This document shows, in pieces, positions 6,375 to 12,749 of a stretch of 12,749 nucleotides of DNA. The notes under the pieces are model-generated. The model did no database searches, was not told the origin of the DNA, and was given only the letters and a program-made list of their open reading frames with translations. Within the stretch, counting starts at the first letter, position 1. The number at the start of each line of letters is the position of its first letter. Source of the stretch: CAJQQY01 sp045104975 (lineage in GTDB: Bacteria > Bacteroidota > Bacteroidia > Chitinophagales > Saprospiraceae); NCBI GenBank assembly GCA_045104975.1, contig JBGCCY010000156.1, forward strand, positions 1 to 12,749, read 5' to 3'. The translations under genes and the position numbers were made by a program.

Positions 6375-7112
6375 ATGAAATATAATTGTGTCATAGTTGA
6401 TGATGAACGTCCTGCCTTAAAATTATTAACGGCATACATCAAAAAATTACCGCACTTGGAAATCGTCGCTTCTTGTGAGGATGCTTTCGAAGCAATTGCT
6501 GCACTTCAAAATCATCAAGTTGATATTTTATTTTTAGATATTCATATGCCTGAATTTACAGGAATAGAACTTCTCCAAACTTTAAAACAAAAACCTCAAG
6601 TCATAATGACAACTGCTTATCGAGAGTATGCGGTCGAAGGTTTTGAAATGGAAGTAACCGATTATTTGGTAAAACCGTTTTCCTTCGAACGATTTCTTCT
6701 AGCGGTCAACAAAGCTACCCAAAACTTAAATACTGAAAAAAATCCAAAAAGAAACTCCTCATCTACTGAAACACTTTCTAACATTTCTGAAAAAAAACAA
6801 GACACGTATTTTTTTGTAAAAACCAATCACAAAATGGAAAAGGTACCGCTCCATGAAATACTTTATATCGAAAGTATGCGCGAGTATGTTTCCATCCAAT
6901 TAAATTCAAGACGATTCGTCGTACATCAAACCATGAATGCGATGGAAGAAAAATTACCACTTCCTAATTTTATGAGAGTTCATCGATCGTACATTATTGG
7001 ACTCAATCACATTCAAACGATTATGGGGAATGTCTTGAATATTAATGGAAAAGAAATTCCAATTGGTGGAAGTTATCGGAAGTCATTTTTTGACCAAATT
7101 GAAATGCTTTAA
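6375..7112 (+). CDS. LytTR-family response regulator
   Basis: The 245-residue protein is the partner of the kinase just upstream. The receiver domain (about 1-118) shows the acidic pocket D9-D10, the phosphorylated aspartate D55 in FLDIHMP, the switch threonine T80 in TTAYREYA and the lysine K100 in VKPF. A serine/asparagine-rich linker (about 120-140) leads to the LytTR DNA-binding domain (about 143-243: YFFVKTNHKMEKV, ILYIESMREYVSI, MRVHRSYIIGLNHI). LytTR regulators bind pairs of short direct repeats with beta strands in successive grooves. A 13-nt palindrome (TGATCC-T-GGATCA, 6348-6360) occupies the short gap before this gene. The divergent esterase unit is the nearest candidate target apart from its own operon. 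Confidence 0.93.
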   Translation: MKYNCVIVDDERPALKLLTAYIKKLPHLEIVASCEDAFEAIAALQNHQVDILFLDIHMPEFTGIELLQTLKQKPQVIMTTAYREYAVEGFEMEVTDYLVKPFSFERFLLAVNKATQNLNTEKNPKRNSSSTETLSNISEKKQDTYFFVKTNHKMEKVPLHEILYIESMREYVSIQLNSRRFVVHQTMNAMEEKLPLPNFMRVHRSYIIGLNHIQTIMGNVLNINGKEIPIGGSYRKSFFDQIEML

Positions 7113-7358
7113 ATCGTTGGACAAAAGAAACGTAGAATTTTCCTATCATTTTTCTTCAGTATCATATACCATATAATTCACCTCAGCCTACCTTCTCAAA
7201 AAAATATTTATTCCTTCATGCAGCGAAATGAATTGCTCGCTGGTTAGGTAGTTGAAATCAGGGATAACATTTTAGTTGACTCTCTTTTCAAACCTACAAA
7301 GTGGCCAACTCTCAGGTTTTAAAAAAACATATTTTATAAATAATTAGAAATCAAAAAA
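7113..7358. other. 246-bp intergenic region with nested inverted repeats, no gene seen
   Basis: No credible reading frame is present. CAGCGA (7221-7226) can pair with TCGCTG (7237-7242), enclosed by CTACC (7188-7192) with GGTAG (7247-7251). Further on, AAACCT (7290-7295) pairs with AGGTTT (7314-7319), which is followed by TTTTAAAAAAA and could be a weak terminator. The last 40 bp before the lipoprotein start are extremely AT-rich and presumably hold its promoter, but no exact TAnnTTTG box is visible there. Confidence 0.35.
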
Positions 7359-9095
7359 ATGAAAAATTTAGGAATATTTAGTTTAATGCTTTTGCTTTTT
7401 TTCTCTTCATGCCGAAAAGATGAAAGACTTATTGATACAACTGTAACTACACCCAACCCAACTATTGAATCTTATATTCCTCCATCTGATATGGTTATTG
7501 CAGGAGTGATTGGATTTGTTGTAGACGAAAATCAAACACCGGTAGAGGATGCTGTAGTGAAATTAAATGGTAGCACATTTACCACAGATGCATACGGTCA
7601 TGTTTTTATCGAAAATGAAAATTTAAATGCTTTGGGAACTTTGGTTGAGGTAGAGAAAGACGGTTACTTTGAAGGTAGTCGAAGATTTTTTCCAATCGAA
7701 GGAAAGCAGAGTAGAATCAAAATACAATTATTAGAAAAAACTTTTGATAAATCTTTTGTTGCATCAAATGGTGGAATTATTGAAATTAGCAATGGAGCAA
7801 AAGTTGAATTCTCACCAAGTAGTATCAAAACTGCAGATGGAAATAGTTATTCAGGTACAGTACATGTTGCTGCCAAGTGGATGGACCCATCTCTTTCAAC
7901 TACATTAGACCAAATGCCTGGAAATCTCCAAGGTGTTAATATTGAAGTAGAGCAAATGGCTCTTGCTACTTATGGAATGATTGCAGTAGAATTAGAAGGT
8001 GATGCTGGTGAGTCATTAAATATTGCAGATGGAAATACTGCAAAAATTACGATGCCAGTACCTTCGAGTATGCTTAATGCAGCACCTTCAGAAATCCCTC
8101 TTTGGTCTTACAATAAAGAGTTTGGCTTATGGGTAGAAGAATCAAAAGCAACATTACAAGGAGATAAATATGTAGGTGACGTTTCTCATTTCTCATTTTG
8201 GAATTGTGATATCCCGATGGACTATGTTAATTTGGAGATGACACTTGTTGATGACAATGGAAATCCTTTAAATAATTACTTAGTTACCTTAACTCTTGCA
8301 GGTGCATCAACAAGTGGTTCAGGCTATTCTGATCAGAATGGAAATGTTTCTGGATTTGTTCCAGCAAATGAAATATTGACAATGAATGTTCTTGATGCCT
8401 GTGGAGATGTTTTATTTACTCAAGAGATTGGAGAATTTAGTGTAGATACAGATTTAGGAGATATTACCATCTCTGGAATAAATGTAAATGCAACAACTAT
8501 AACAGGAAACTTACTAGATTGTAATGGATCTCCATTAACAGAAGGTATTGTGATTGCTCAATTCCAAGGGCAAACTATTTATCAGTATACAGCTACGTCT
8601 AATTTTTCTATGACTTTTTCATCTTGTTCAAACACCTCAGATATTGAAGTAATTGGAATTGATCCTTCAAGTTTAGAACAAAGTGATATAGTGTTAGCAA
8701 CTCCTAATGTTCAGAATGACCTTGGAGATATTAATGTATGTGGAACTCAATTACAAAATTTTATCACTATAACAATTGATGGGGTTACAGGAGTTTTTAC
8801 TAACAATATTATTAATGCCAATGCAAACTCTACTTATATTGAATCCTTATCGCCAAGTCAGGGGCATTATATAGGGTTTGGATTTGATGGAACAACTACT
8901 GGAGATTATACAACTACTGCTTATAGTGAAGGTATATTCAGTACTTCTTTGGGTTGGAGTTATGATCTTATTACGTTTACTTCTTTTGAGGTAACTCAGT
9001 ACGATACTAAAGTGGTAGGGTCATTTACGGGAGATATATATGATAATAGTGGTACTCTAGTTCCAATAACATGCACCTTTAATGTACCGTTTTAA
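7359..9095 (+). CDS. Large envelope lipoprotein with carboxypeptidase-regulatory-like and CILP/FAM171-like beta domains
   Basis: The 578-residue protein starts with a lipoprotein signal peptide; the lipobox FFSSC gives the lipidated C18. The following RKDER contains K-D-E right after the lipid anchor, resembling the Lys-plus-two-acidic surface-export signal described in Capnocytophaga, so surface exposure is likely but inferred. Residues about 46-128 form a CarbopepD_reg-like (transthyretin-fold) domain: GVIGFVVDENQTPVEDAVVKL, then TTDAYGHVFI. Residues about 133-284 (GGIIEISNGAKVEFSPSSI through HFSFWNCD) resemble the beta-rich region seen in CILP/FAM171-like bacterial proteins. Two further regulatory-like repeats follow (about 292-375 and 380-460) and a C-terminal beta domain (about 468-578). 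There is no catalytic motif; an adhesive or ligand-binding role is plausible. It is monocistronic, with its own terminator. Confidence 0.8.
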   Translation: MKNLGIFSLMLLLFFSSCRKDERLIDTTVTTPNPTIESYIPPSDMVIAGVIGFVVDENQTPVEDAVVKLNGSTFTTDAYGHVFIENENLNALGTLVEVEKDGYFEGSRRFFPIEGKQSRIKIQLLEKTFDKSFVASNGGIIEISNGAKVEFSPSSIKTADGNSYSGTVHVAAKWMDPSLSTTLDQMPGNLQGVNIEVEQMALATYGMIAVELEGDAGESLNIADGNTAKITMPVPSSMLNAAPSEIPLWSYNKEFGLWVEESKATLQGDKYVGDVSHFSFWNCDIPMDYVNLEMTLVDDNGNPLNNYLVTLTLAGASTSGSGYSDQNGNVSGFVPANEILTMNVLDACGDVLFTQEIGEFSVDTDLGDITISGINVNATTITGNLLDCNGSPLTEGIVIAQFQGQTIYQYTATSNFSMTFSSCSNTSDIEVIGIDPSSLEQSDIVLATPNVQNDLGDINVCGTQLQNFITITIDGVTGVFTNNIINANANSTYIESLSPSQGHYIGFGFDGTTTGDYTTTAYSEGIFSTSLGWSYDLITFTSFEVTQYDTKVVGSFTGDIYDNSGTLVPITCTFNVPF

Positions 9096-9106
9096 TTGAA
9101 GTTGTT

Positions 9107-9170
9107 AAAAGAAAAACATGAATCATTTCAAACTTAAATTCTAAGTAGCAATGGTTCATGTTTTTCTTTT
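9107..9170 (+). terminator. Strong intrinsic terminator of the lipoprotein gene
   Basis: A 21-bp stem pairs 9107-9127 with 9150-9170 and has a single G·U pair; the outer 16 bp are perfect. The loop contains a further 5-bp stem (ACTTA 9132-9136 with TAAGT 9142-9146). The descending arm ends TTTTTCTTTT and is followed by CTAATTCTTTTTG. It starts 11 bp after the lipoprotein stop and ends 35 bp before the sigma-factor start, so it isolates the two units. Confidence 0.85.
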
Positions 9171-9205
9171 CTAATTCTTTTTGAGTCTATAAAAAAAGAT
9201 ATTCT

Positions 9206-9754
9206 TTGCTTTCAGAAAAACAAATAATCGAAGGTTGCCAACAAAAAGATAAATCTTGCCAACAGGAGTTGGTAAGGCGTTATGCTAAGATGTTGATGGC
9301 TGCCTGTCGAAGATATGTCAAAGATGAATCCTCAGCCAAAGATGTTTTACAAGAGACCTTTATTCGAATTTTTACCAATATCAAAAAATACGAACCAATT
9401 GGACCATTTGAAAATTGGATGAGACGAATTGCCGTTCGATGCGCTTTTACTTGGTTAGATAAAACTAAAATCAAAAAAGAAATAGAATTAACTCATCATC
9501 ATTTGAATGGATCAATCGAACCTGAGGTTTTTCATTATTTAGGATTTGAAGAAATTAATCGATTGGTGGATGAATTACCTGTTGGATATCGGACTGTTTT
9601 TAATCTAAATGTAGTGGAAGGTTATCCTCACAAAGAAATTGCTGAGTTGCTAGAGATTACAGAAAGTGCTTCTCGATCTCAATTGACCAGAGCCAAAAAA
9701 ATGCTTCAGAAAAAAATAAATTTGATTAATTCTCAAAAACGTACATCCGCATGA
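9206..9754 (+). CDS. ECF (extracytoplasmic function) RNA polymerase sigma factor
   Basis: The 182-residue protein has only the two ECF domains. Sigma2 (about residues 18-86) shows YAKMLMAACRRYVKDESSAKDVLQETFIRIF, then FENWMRRIAVRCAFTWLDK, the region that contacts the -10 element and core enzyme. Sigma4 (about 115-172) shows INRLVDELPVGYRTVFNLNVVEGYPHKEIAELL and the recognition helix ESASRSQLTRAKKMLQKK. The start is TTG 9206-9208: an in-frame stop lies at 9182-9184, no ATG occurs between, and LSEKQIIEGCQQKDKSCQQELVRRY is the usual family N-terminus. The next Met (M29) would cut into sigma2. A TTG start suggests modest translation, sensible for a regulator. Its TGA overlaps the ATG of the next gene (ATGA), indicating translational coupling with its presumed regulator. 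Confidence 0.92.
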   Translation: MLSEKQIIEGCQQKDKSCQQELVRRYAKMLMAACRRYVKDESSAKDVLQETFIRIFTNIKKYEPIGPFENWMRRIAVRCAFTWLDKTKIKKEIELTHHHLNGSIEPEVFHYLGFEEINRLVDELPVGYRTVFNLNVVEGYPHKEIAELLEITESASRSQLTRAKKMLQKKINLINSQKRTSA

Positions 9755-11349
9755 AATGGGAACAGTTTAGGAATAGATTTAGAAAAGGTGCTCGTCAACA
9801 AGAAGTTGATGTCAATATGGATGCACTCTGGGAAGCGCTAGAACCTCAAGTTGATGAATTGAATAAAGAGGAACCTCGACGAAGACGGTTTGTTTTTTGG
9901 ATTTTATTTGCTGGAACATTGGCGATAGGAGCAAGCTGGCTATTGGTTTCAAATGGAAATAAACAAGATGTTATTGTTGAAGAACAACTAGGTGAAACAA
10001 ATCCTATTAGTAATCAAGAAGATGAAAATTCAGCGAATCTGAATTCAATTTTTGAATTGGAAAAAGAGGATGATCAATCTTTGAATAAAAATGAAATAGA
10101 TGTAAATCTAAAATTAAACAATACAATTACAAACCAAAGTAATAATCTTAAAAAGGAGAATACGCCTTCTTTTTCTAATGAAAAAAGTAAAAACGATAGG
10201 GAACGTTTAGAGATAGAAAAAGATTTAACAAGCACAAATTTAAAATTAGATCAAACTCAAATTAATCAATCGCAAAAAAGCACGACTACTTCAACAACCC
10301 CAGAATTGTCTCTTTTAAAAAATAAAGCATCTAACTCTAGTAAGGGTTTAGACTTAGAAGTAAATAGCAATGGTGGTCTAAAAGAAACAACCACGATTTC
10401 TGTTTTACCTGAAAAAATACCAGGCTCAAATAATCAAGAGGATAATCAAAAAGAATTTCTAAGACTCCCTCATCTCCCATTATTTTTGTCTCTCAAAGAA
10501 GTGGCAATTGTAAATTTGGAAGATCTTTTTTCAATGACTTCTGAAGAGAAAAACATTGATGAAAATAAATCTAATGATTCTAAAGATGATTCATCGGAAG
10601 GAACTCCTCCAGGTAATAAGACTGATTCTGACTTTAAATTTTGGGCAGGTATTGATGGCGGAGCAAGTTTTATTAATCGCTCATTAAGTGCTAAAGATGG
10701 ATCTGTAAGTGTATTGTTACAAAATAGAACTCAATATGAATCTCCATTGGAGACAAGTCATTATGGAATATCAATTGGTGTAGACTATAAAAATAAATTT
10801 CGATTTTCAACAGGTATTCAACAGACGATTATTTCAGAACGATTTGATTTTAATGAAACGCTAACTGCGGTTGATTCTATTTTAGGTGTTCAAATATTAC
10901 GATTAAATTTTGCAGGAGATACCATTCCTATTATGGGAAATATTCCTCGAACGACGACGACTAAAAATCAACTTAAAGTTTATAATACGTATAAATTGAT
11001 TGATATTCCAGTTACCATTGGTTACCATCATACTTTTAAGGACAAATGGAAAGTAGGTGTTCAGGCTGGAGTTTTAGTAAATTTATCCTTAAAAACAAAA
11101 GGCGGTATTCCAGATGAAATGTTGCAAGAAGTCAATATCGAAACAAATCAAAGTAATATTTTTAAATCTAAAGTTGGATTAAATTATCATTTTGGATTAT
11201 CAATTGGTCGATCCTTTTTTGATAAAGTTGAATTAAATTTTTCTCCTACAGTTCGATTTTATCAAAATGATTTTTCAGTTCAGAATTATGGTCTTTCTCA
11301 AAAATATATGTTGATTGGAGGAAATTTAGGATTGAGGTATAAATTTTAA
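9751..11349 (+). CDS. Predicted anti-sigma-like inner-membrane protein fused to an outer-membrane beta-barrel
   Basis: The 532-residue protein has three visible parts. First, a short charged N-terminal segment (1-46, with MDALWEALEPQVDEL) ends in RRRR (43-46). Second, one transmembrane helix (about 47-66) follows; the arginines just before it predict a cytoplasmic N-terminus. Third, about 227 residues of Asn/Ser/Lys/Glu/Thr-rich low-complexity linker (68-294) lead to a beta-barrel domain (about 295-532) of alternating amphipathic strands (WAGIDGGASFINRSL, YGISIGVDYKNKFRFSTGIQQ, DIPVTIGYHHTF, KVGVQAGVLVNLSL, MLIGGNLGLRYKF). It ends in phenylalanine, the usual BAM recognition signal. Overlap with the sigma gene and N-in topology suggest the first 46 residues bind the sigma factor. 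No zinc-finger HxxxCxxC motif is present. Similar proteins are annotated in Bacteroidota just as 'outer membrane beta-barrel protein'; the role is inference. Confidence 0.82.
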   Translation: MKWEQFRNRFRKGARQQEVDVNMDALWEALEPQVDELNKEEPRRRRFVFWILFAGTLAIGASWLLVSNGNKQDVIVEEQLGETNPISNQEDENSANLNSIFELEKEDDQSLNKNEIDVNLKLNNTITNQSNNLKKENTPSFSNEKSKNDRERLEIEKDLTSTNLKLDQTQINQSQKSTTTSTTPELSLLKNKASNSSKGLDLEVNSNGGLKETTTISVLPEKIPGSNNQEDNQKEFLRLPHLPLFLSLKEVAIVNLEDLFSMTSEEKNIDENKSNDSKDDSSEGTPPGNKTDSDFKFWAGIDGGASFINRSLSAKDGSVSVLLQNRTQYESPLETSHYGISIGVDYKNKFRFSTGIQQTIISERFDFNETLTAVDSILGVQILRLNFAGDTIPIMGNIPRTTTTKNQLKVYNTYKLIDIPVTIGYHHTFKDKWKVGVQAGVLVNLSLKTKGGIPDEMLQEVNIETNQSNIFKSKVGLNYHFGLSIGRSFFDKVELNFSPTVRFYQNDFSVQNYGLSQKYMLIGGNLGLRYKF

Positions 11350-11392
11350 TCGACTGATTTTTTATAAAAAAAACACTAAAATTAAGGTTTCA

Positions 11393-11432
11393 AAAATGGC
11401 CGTTAAGCATACTAATGTTTAACGGCCGTTTT
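11393..11432. terminator. Terminator hairpin of the sigma/beta-barrel operon, probably bidirectional
   Basis: A stem pairs 11393-11406 with 11419-11432 (core GGCCGTTAA/TTAACGGCC) with one T·G pair. It extends inward by GCAT/ATGT (11407-11410 with 11415-11418) to an ACTA tetraloop. The plus-strand tail is TTTT followed by AATATG; the minus-strand tail is TTTTTG. It lies 43 bp after the beta-barrel stop. The balanced A and T runs would allow use from both sides, though the only candidate on the minus side is a 21-codon frame (11441-11506). Confidence 0.72.
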
Positions 11433-11440
11433 AATATGAC

Positions 11441-11506
11441 TTAATTTATAATTTCTACTTCGAATTCTTTCCCATTAAAACTAATCCTGCTAGTTTTGTT
11501 GTTCAT
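11441..11506 (-). CDS. Possible 21-residue peptide gene or gene remnant
   Basis: An ATG at 11504-11506 opens a 21-codon frame ending in TAA at 11441-11443; the product starts MNNKTSRISFNGKEFEVEIIN. It looks like a short beta hairpin with charged residues and no signal or membrane segment. On its own strand it is followed 9 bp later by the bidirectional hairpin at 11393-11432, which is what makes it worth noting. A frame this short arises easily by chance, and the plus-strand promoter of the next gene may lie inside it. I do not recognise the peptide. Confidence 0.2.
   Translation of the reverse strand: MNNKTSRISFNGKEFEVEIIN
11491..11498 (+). promoter_or_regulatory. Candidate Bacteroidota -7 box for the GLPGLI gene
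   Basis: TAGTTTTG matches TAnnTTTG exactly and lies 36 bp before the ATG at 11535, giving a leader of about 30 nt if transcription starts about 7 bp downstream. The expected -33 region (around 11468-11472) is T-rich (ATTCTTT) but has no clean TTTG. Since a terminator lies upstream, a promoter is needed in this gap, which favours the call. Confidence 0.35.
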
Positions 11507-11534
11507 TTGAAATAATGCATTAAACGACAATAAG

Positions 11535-12311
11535 ATGCTACTTCTAAAACAAAATCACTTTTATTTATCTGAAATAAAAAGCTTGATAAAATTGTATATT
11601 TTATCATCGTTGATGTTATCAACTAGTCAGGTTTATGGTCAAGATAAATCAGGTGGTGAAGCATTTTATACTTGGTTAAGTGGGAAAGGAACAACTAATG
11701 AAGCAGCTGCACCTCATTTTAAATTGAGGTTTAATGAAAATGAATCTCGGTTCTTTTTTGTAAACGACGACGATGAAATTCCTTTTACGCTCCAATTTGT
11801 TCTAGCAAAAAATAAAAATATTTATACCAATAGGGAGACTAAGAAAATGTTAGAAGCAAAAAAGGGATTTAAGAAAGTAAAAATGTTTCTTATTGAATCA
11901 AAGCTAGAACCAAGAGATTGGGAAATCACGAGTGAAACTAAAAAGATTGGCAATTATACTTGTCAAAAAGCGACTACTTCTAGAGAAATTTATGAGGGAG
12001 GAAGGTTCTTATTTATAGAGTATGCTGAGGCCTGGTTTACAGATAGTATACCTTTTTCTTTTGGTCCAGAAAAGTATGGAGGCTTGCCAGGTTTGATCTT
12101 GGAGTTGAAAATTAAAAGATTAAAAGAGGATGTGTTTAAAATAAGTCATCTAGAATTATTATCTAATGTTGAAATCATAGAACCAACTGATGGTGAGTTG
12201 GTTTTATATAAAGACTATGACGATAAAATAAAAAAGATGTATGATGAGGCAGAACTTAAGTTGAGAAAAATGGAAAAGGATAAGCAAGAAAAAGAGAAAA
12301 AAAACGAATAG
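11535..12311 (+). CDS. GLPGLI-family secreted protein
   Basis: The 258-residue protein carries the family's defining motif: GPEKYGGLPGLILEL with GLPGLI at residues 183-188. It also has the upstream pieces expected in the family: a DWEI-type segment (128-131), GNYTCQKATT (139-148) and AWFTDSIPFSFGP (166-178). An N-terminal hydrophobic stretch (about 18-35, ending QVYGQ) is a signal peptide, so the protein is exported. A start at the in-frame TTG 11583 would give a more usual 20-residue signal peptide than the ATG at 11535, so the start is uncertain by 16 codons. The C-terminus is highly charged and probably coiled-coil (MYDEAELKLRKMEKDKQEKE). Function of the family is unknown to me; it is largely restricted to Bacteroidota. 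It has its own transcription unit downstream of the sigma operon. Confidence 0.88.
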   Translation: MLLLKQNHFYLSEIKSLIKLYILSSLMLSTSQVYGQDKSGGEAFYTWLSGKGTTNEAAAPHFKLRFNENESRFFFVNDDDEIPFTLQFVLAKNKNIYTNRETKKMLEAKKGFKKVKMFLIESKLEPRDWEITSETKKIGNYTCQKATTSREIYEGGRFLFIEYAEAWFTDSIPFSFGPEKYGGLPGLILELKIKRLKEDVFKISHLELLSNVEIIEPTDGELVLYKDYDDKIKKMYDEAELKLRKMEKDKQEKEKKNE

Positions 12312-12371
12312 TTCATCAAGAACTTTGAAAAAAAAAACGAATATTTTAAGATCTAAAAATCAATTTATAAA

Positions 12372-12749
12372 ATGCAAGACGGTTATATTAAAAGAGAAAC
12401 GTTAAAAAAAGGATTAGAAGAAATCACTTTTTTCCATCCAAAACATAACTCACTTCCGAGTCATTTACTCAAAGAATTGGAGCAAACAATTATCGCAGCA
12501 GGAGAAGATCCTGAGGTGCAAGTCATCATTTTAAAAAGTGGTGGCGAACGAACTTTTTGCGCAGGTGCAAGTTTTGACGAACTCATTTCTATCAATGATT
12601 TTCCAACAGGTAAAAAATTCTTTATGGGTTTTGCCAATGTGATTAATGCATGTCGTAAATGTCCAAAATTAATTATTGGTCGTGTGCAAGGGAAAGCAGT
12701 TGGAGGAGGAGTTGGTTTGGCTTCGGCAGTAGATTATTGTTTGGCGACA
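12372..12749 (+). CDS. Enoyl-CoA hydratase/isomerase (crotonase fold), 5' part
   Basis: The first 126 codons of a crotonase-superfamily enzyme run off the right edge in frame. Visible signatures are FFHPKHNSLPSHLLKEL (21-36), the VIILKSGGERTFCAGASFDEL strand-turn that forms one oxyanion-hole NH (A64-A66), and GRVQGKAVGGGVGLASAVDY (103-122) with the second oxyanion-hole glycine near G112 and the start of the central helix. Members hydrate or isomerise acyl-CoA thioesters in fatty-acid, branched-chain amino-acid or aromatic catabolism; the catalytic acids lie beyond the window, so the exact reaction cannot be told. ATG 12372 sits after an A-rich leader (ATTTATAAA). It follows the GLPGLI gene by 60 bp, with only a weak 5-bp hairpin (AGTTC/GAACT, 12310-12324) between, so co-transcription is possible but functionally unlikely. 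Confidence 0.88.
   Translation, partial: MQDGYIKRETLKKGLEEITFFHPKHNSLPSHLLKELEQTIIAAGEDPEVQVIILKSGGERTFCAGASFDELISINDFPTGKKFFMGFANVINACRKCPKLIIGRVQGKAVGGGVGLASAVDYCLAT

Noticed and set aside
6778..6960. 60-codon minus-strand frame inside the response regulator
   Set aside because: Antisense to a well-formed LytTR protein and without recognisable features.
9178..9208. TTTTTG ... TA(N3)TTTG as a promoter overlapping the sigma-factor TTG start
   Set aside because: The -7 spacing is off by one base, and transcription from it would begin after the start codon needed for an intact sigma2 domain.
9280..9474. 64-codon minus-strand frame inside the sigma-factor gene
   Set aside because: Antisense shadow of the conserved sigma2 coding region.
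1..12749. CRISPR array, tRNA, rRNA, insertion sequence or phage module
   Set aside because: No regularly spaced repeats, no cloverleaf or rRNA-like stretches, and no transposase, integrase or phage structural reading frame were seen.

Overview
The window looks like chromosomal DNA of a member of the Bacteroidota. It is AT-rich and start codons sit in A-rich leaders without clear Shine-Dalgarno sequences. The gene content is typical of that phylum: a LytS-type histidine kinase with a LytTR regulator, a GLPGLI-family protein, a lipoprotein with a carboxypeptidase-regulatory-like domain, and an ECF sigma factor overlapping an anti-sigma-like protein fused to an outer-membrane beta-barrel. I see no phage genes, transposase, CRISPR array, tRNA or rRNA. 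The genus cannot be fixed from the sequence alone; a Saprospiria/Chitinophagia-like or flavobacterial host would fit.

Layout. Positions 1-1647: the 3' end of a membrane-protein gene (+) meets, 2 bp away, a polytopic GT39-type glycosyltransferase (-). Positions 1736-2942: an arsenite methyltransferase gene, arsM (-), closed by a clear intrinsic terminator and preceded by a large double-palindrome repeat resembling a REPIN. Positions 3087-3524: a lone SRPBCC/AHSA1-type protein (+). Positions 3595-5000: a two-gene minus-strand unit, a small membrane protein followed by a secreted esterase with a C-terminal TPR-like tail. Positions 5298-7112: divergently transcribed, a LytS-type histidine kinase and a LytTR response regulator. 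The gap between these two units carries a strong hairpin with no obvious gene to terminate.

Positions 7359-9170: a large secreted lipoprotein with its own terminator. Positions 9206-11432: an ECF sigma factor whose stop overlaps, by ATGA, the start of a 532-residue protein. That protein has a short cytoplasmic part, one transmembrane helix, about 227 residues of low-complexity linker and a C-terminal beta-barrel. Positions 11535-12311: a GLPGLI-family secreted protein. Positions 12372-12749: the first 126 codons of a crotonase-fold enoyl-CoA hydratase, running off the window.

How the genes may work together. The most interesting unit is the sigma factor plus the predicted two-membrane protein. 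If the N-terminal 46 residues bind the sigma factor, as position and topology suggest, the outer-membrane sensor and the cytoplasmic sigma inhibitor are one polypeptide. This would replace the usual separate receptor, anti-sigma and protease relay. The lipoprotein upstream and GLPGLI protein downstream are candidates for regulated or interacting envelope components, but only by position. The LytS/LytTR pair may control the divergent esterase unit. The rest look like independent housekeeping or accessory genes.
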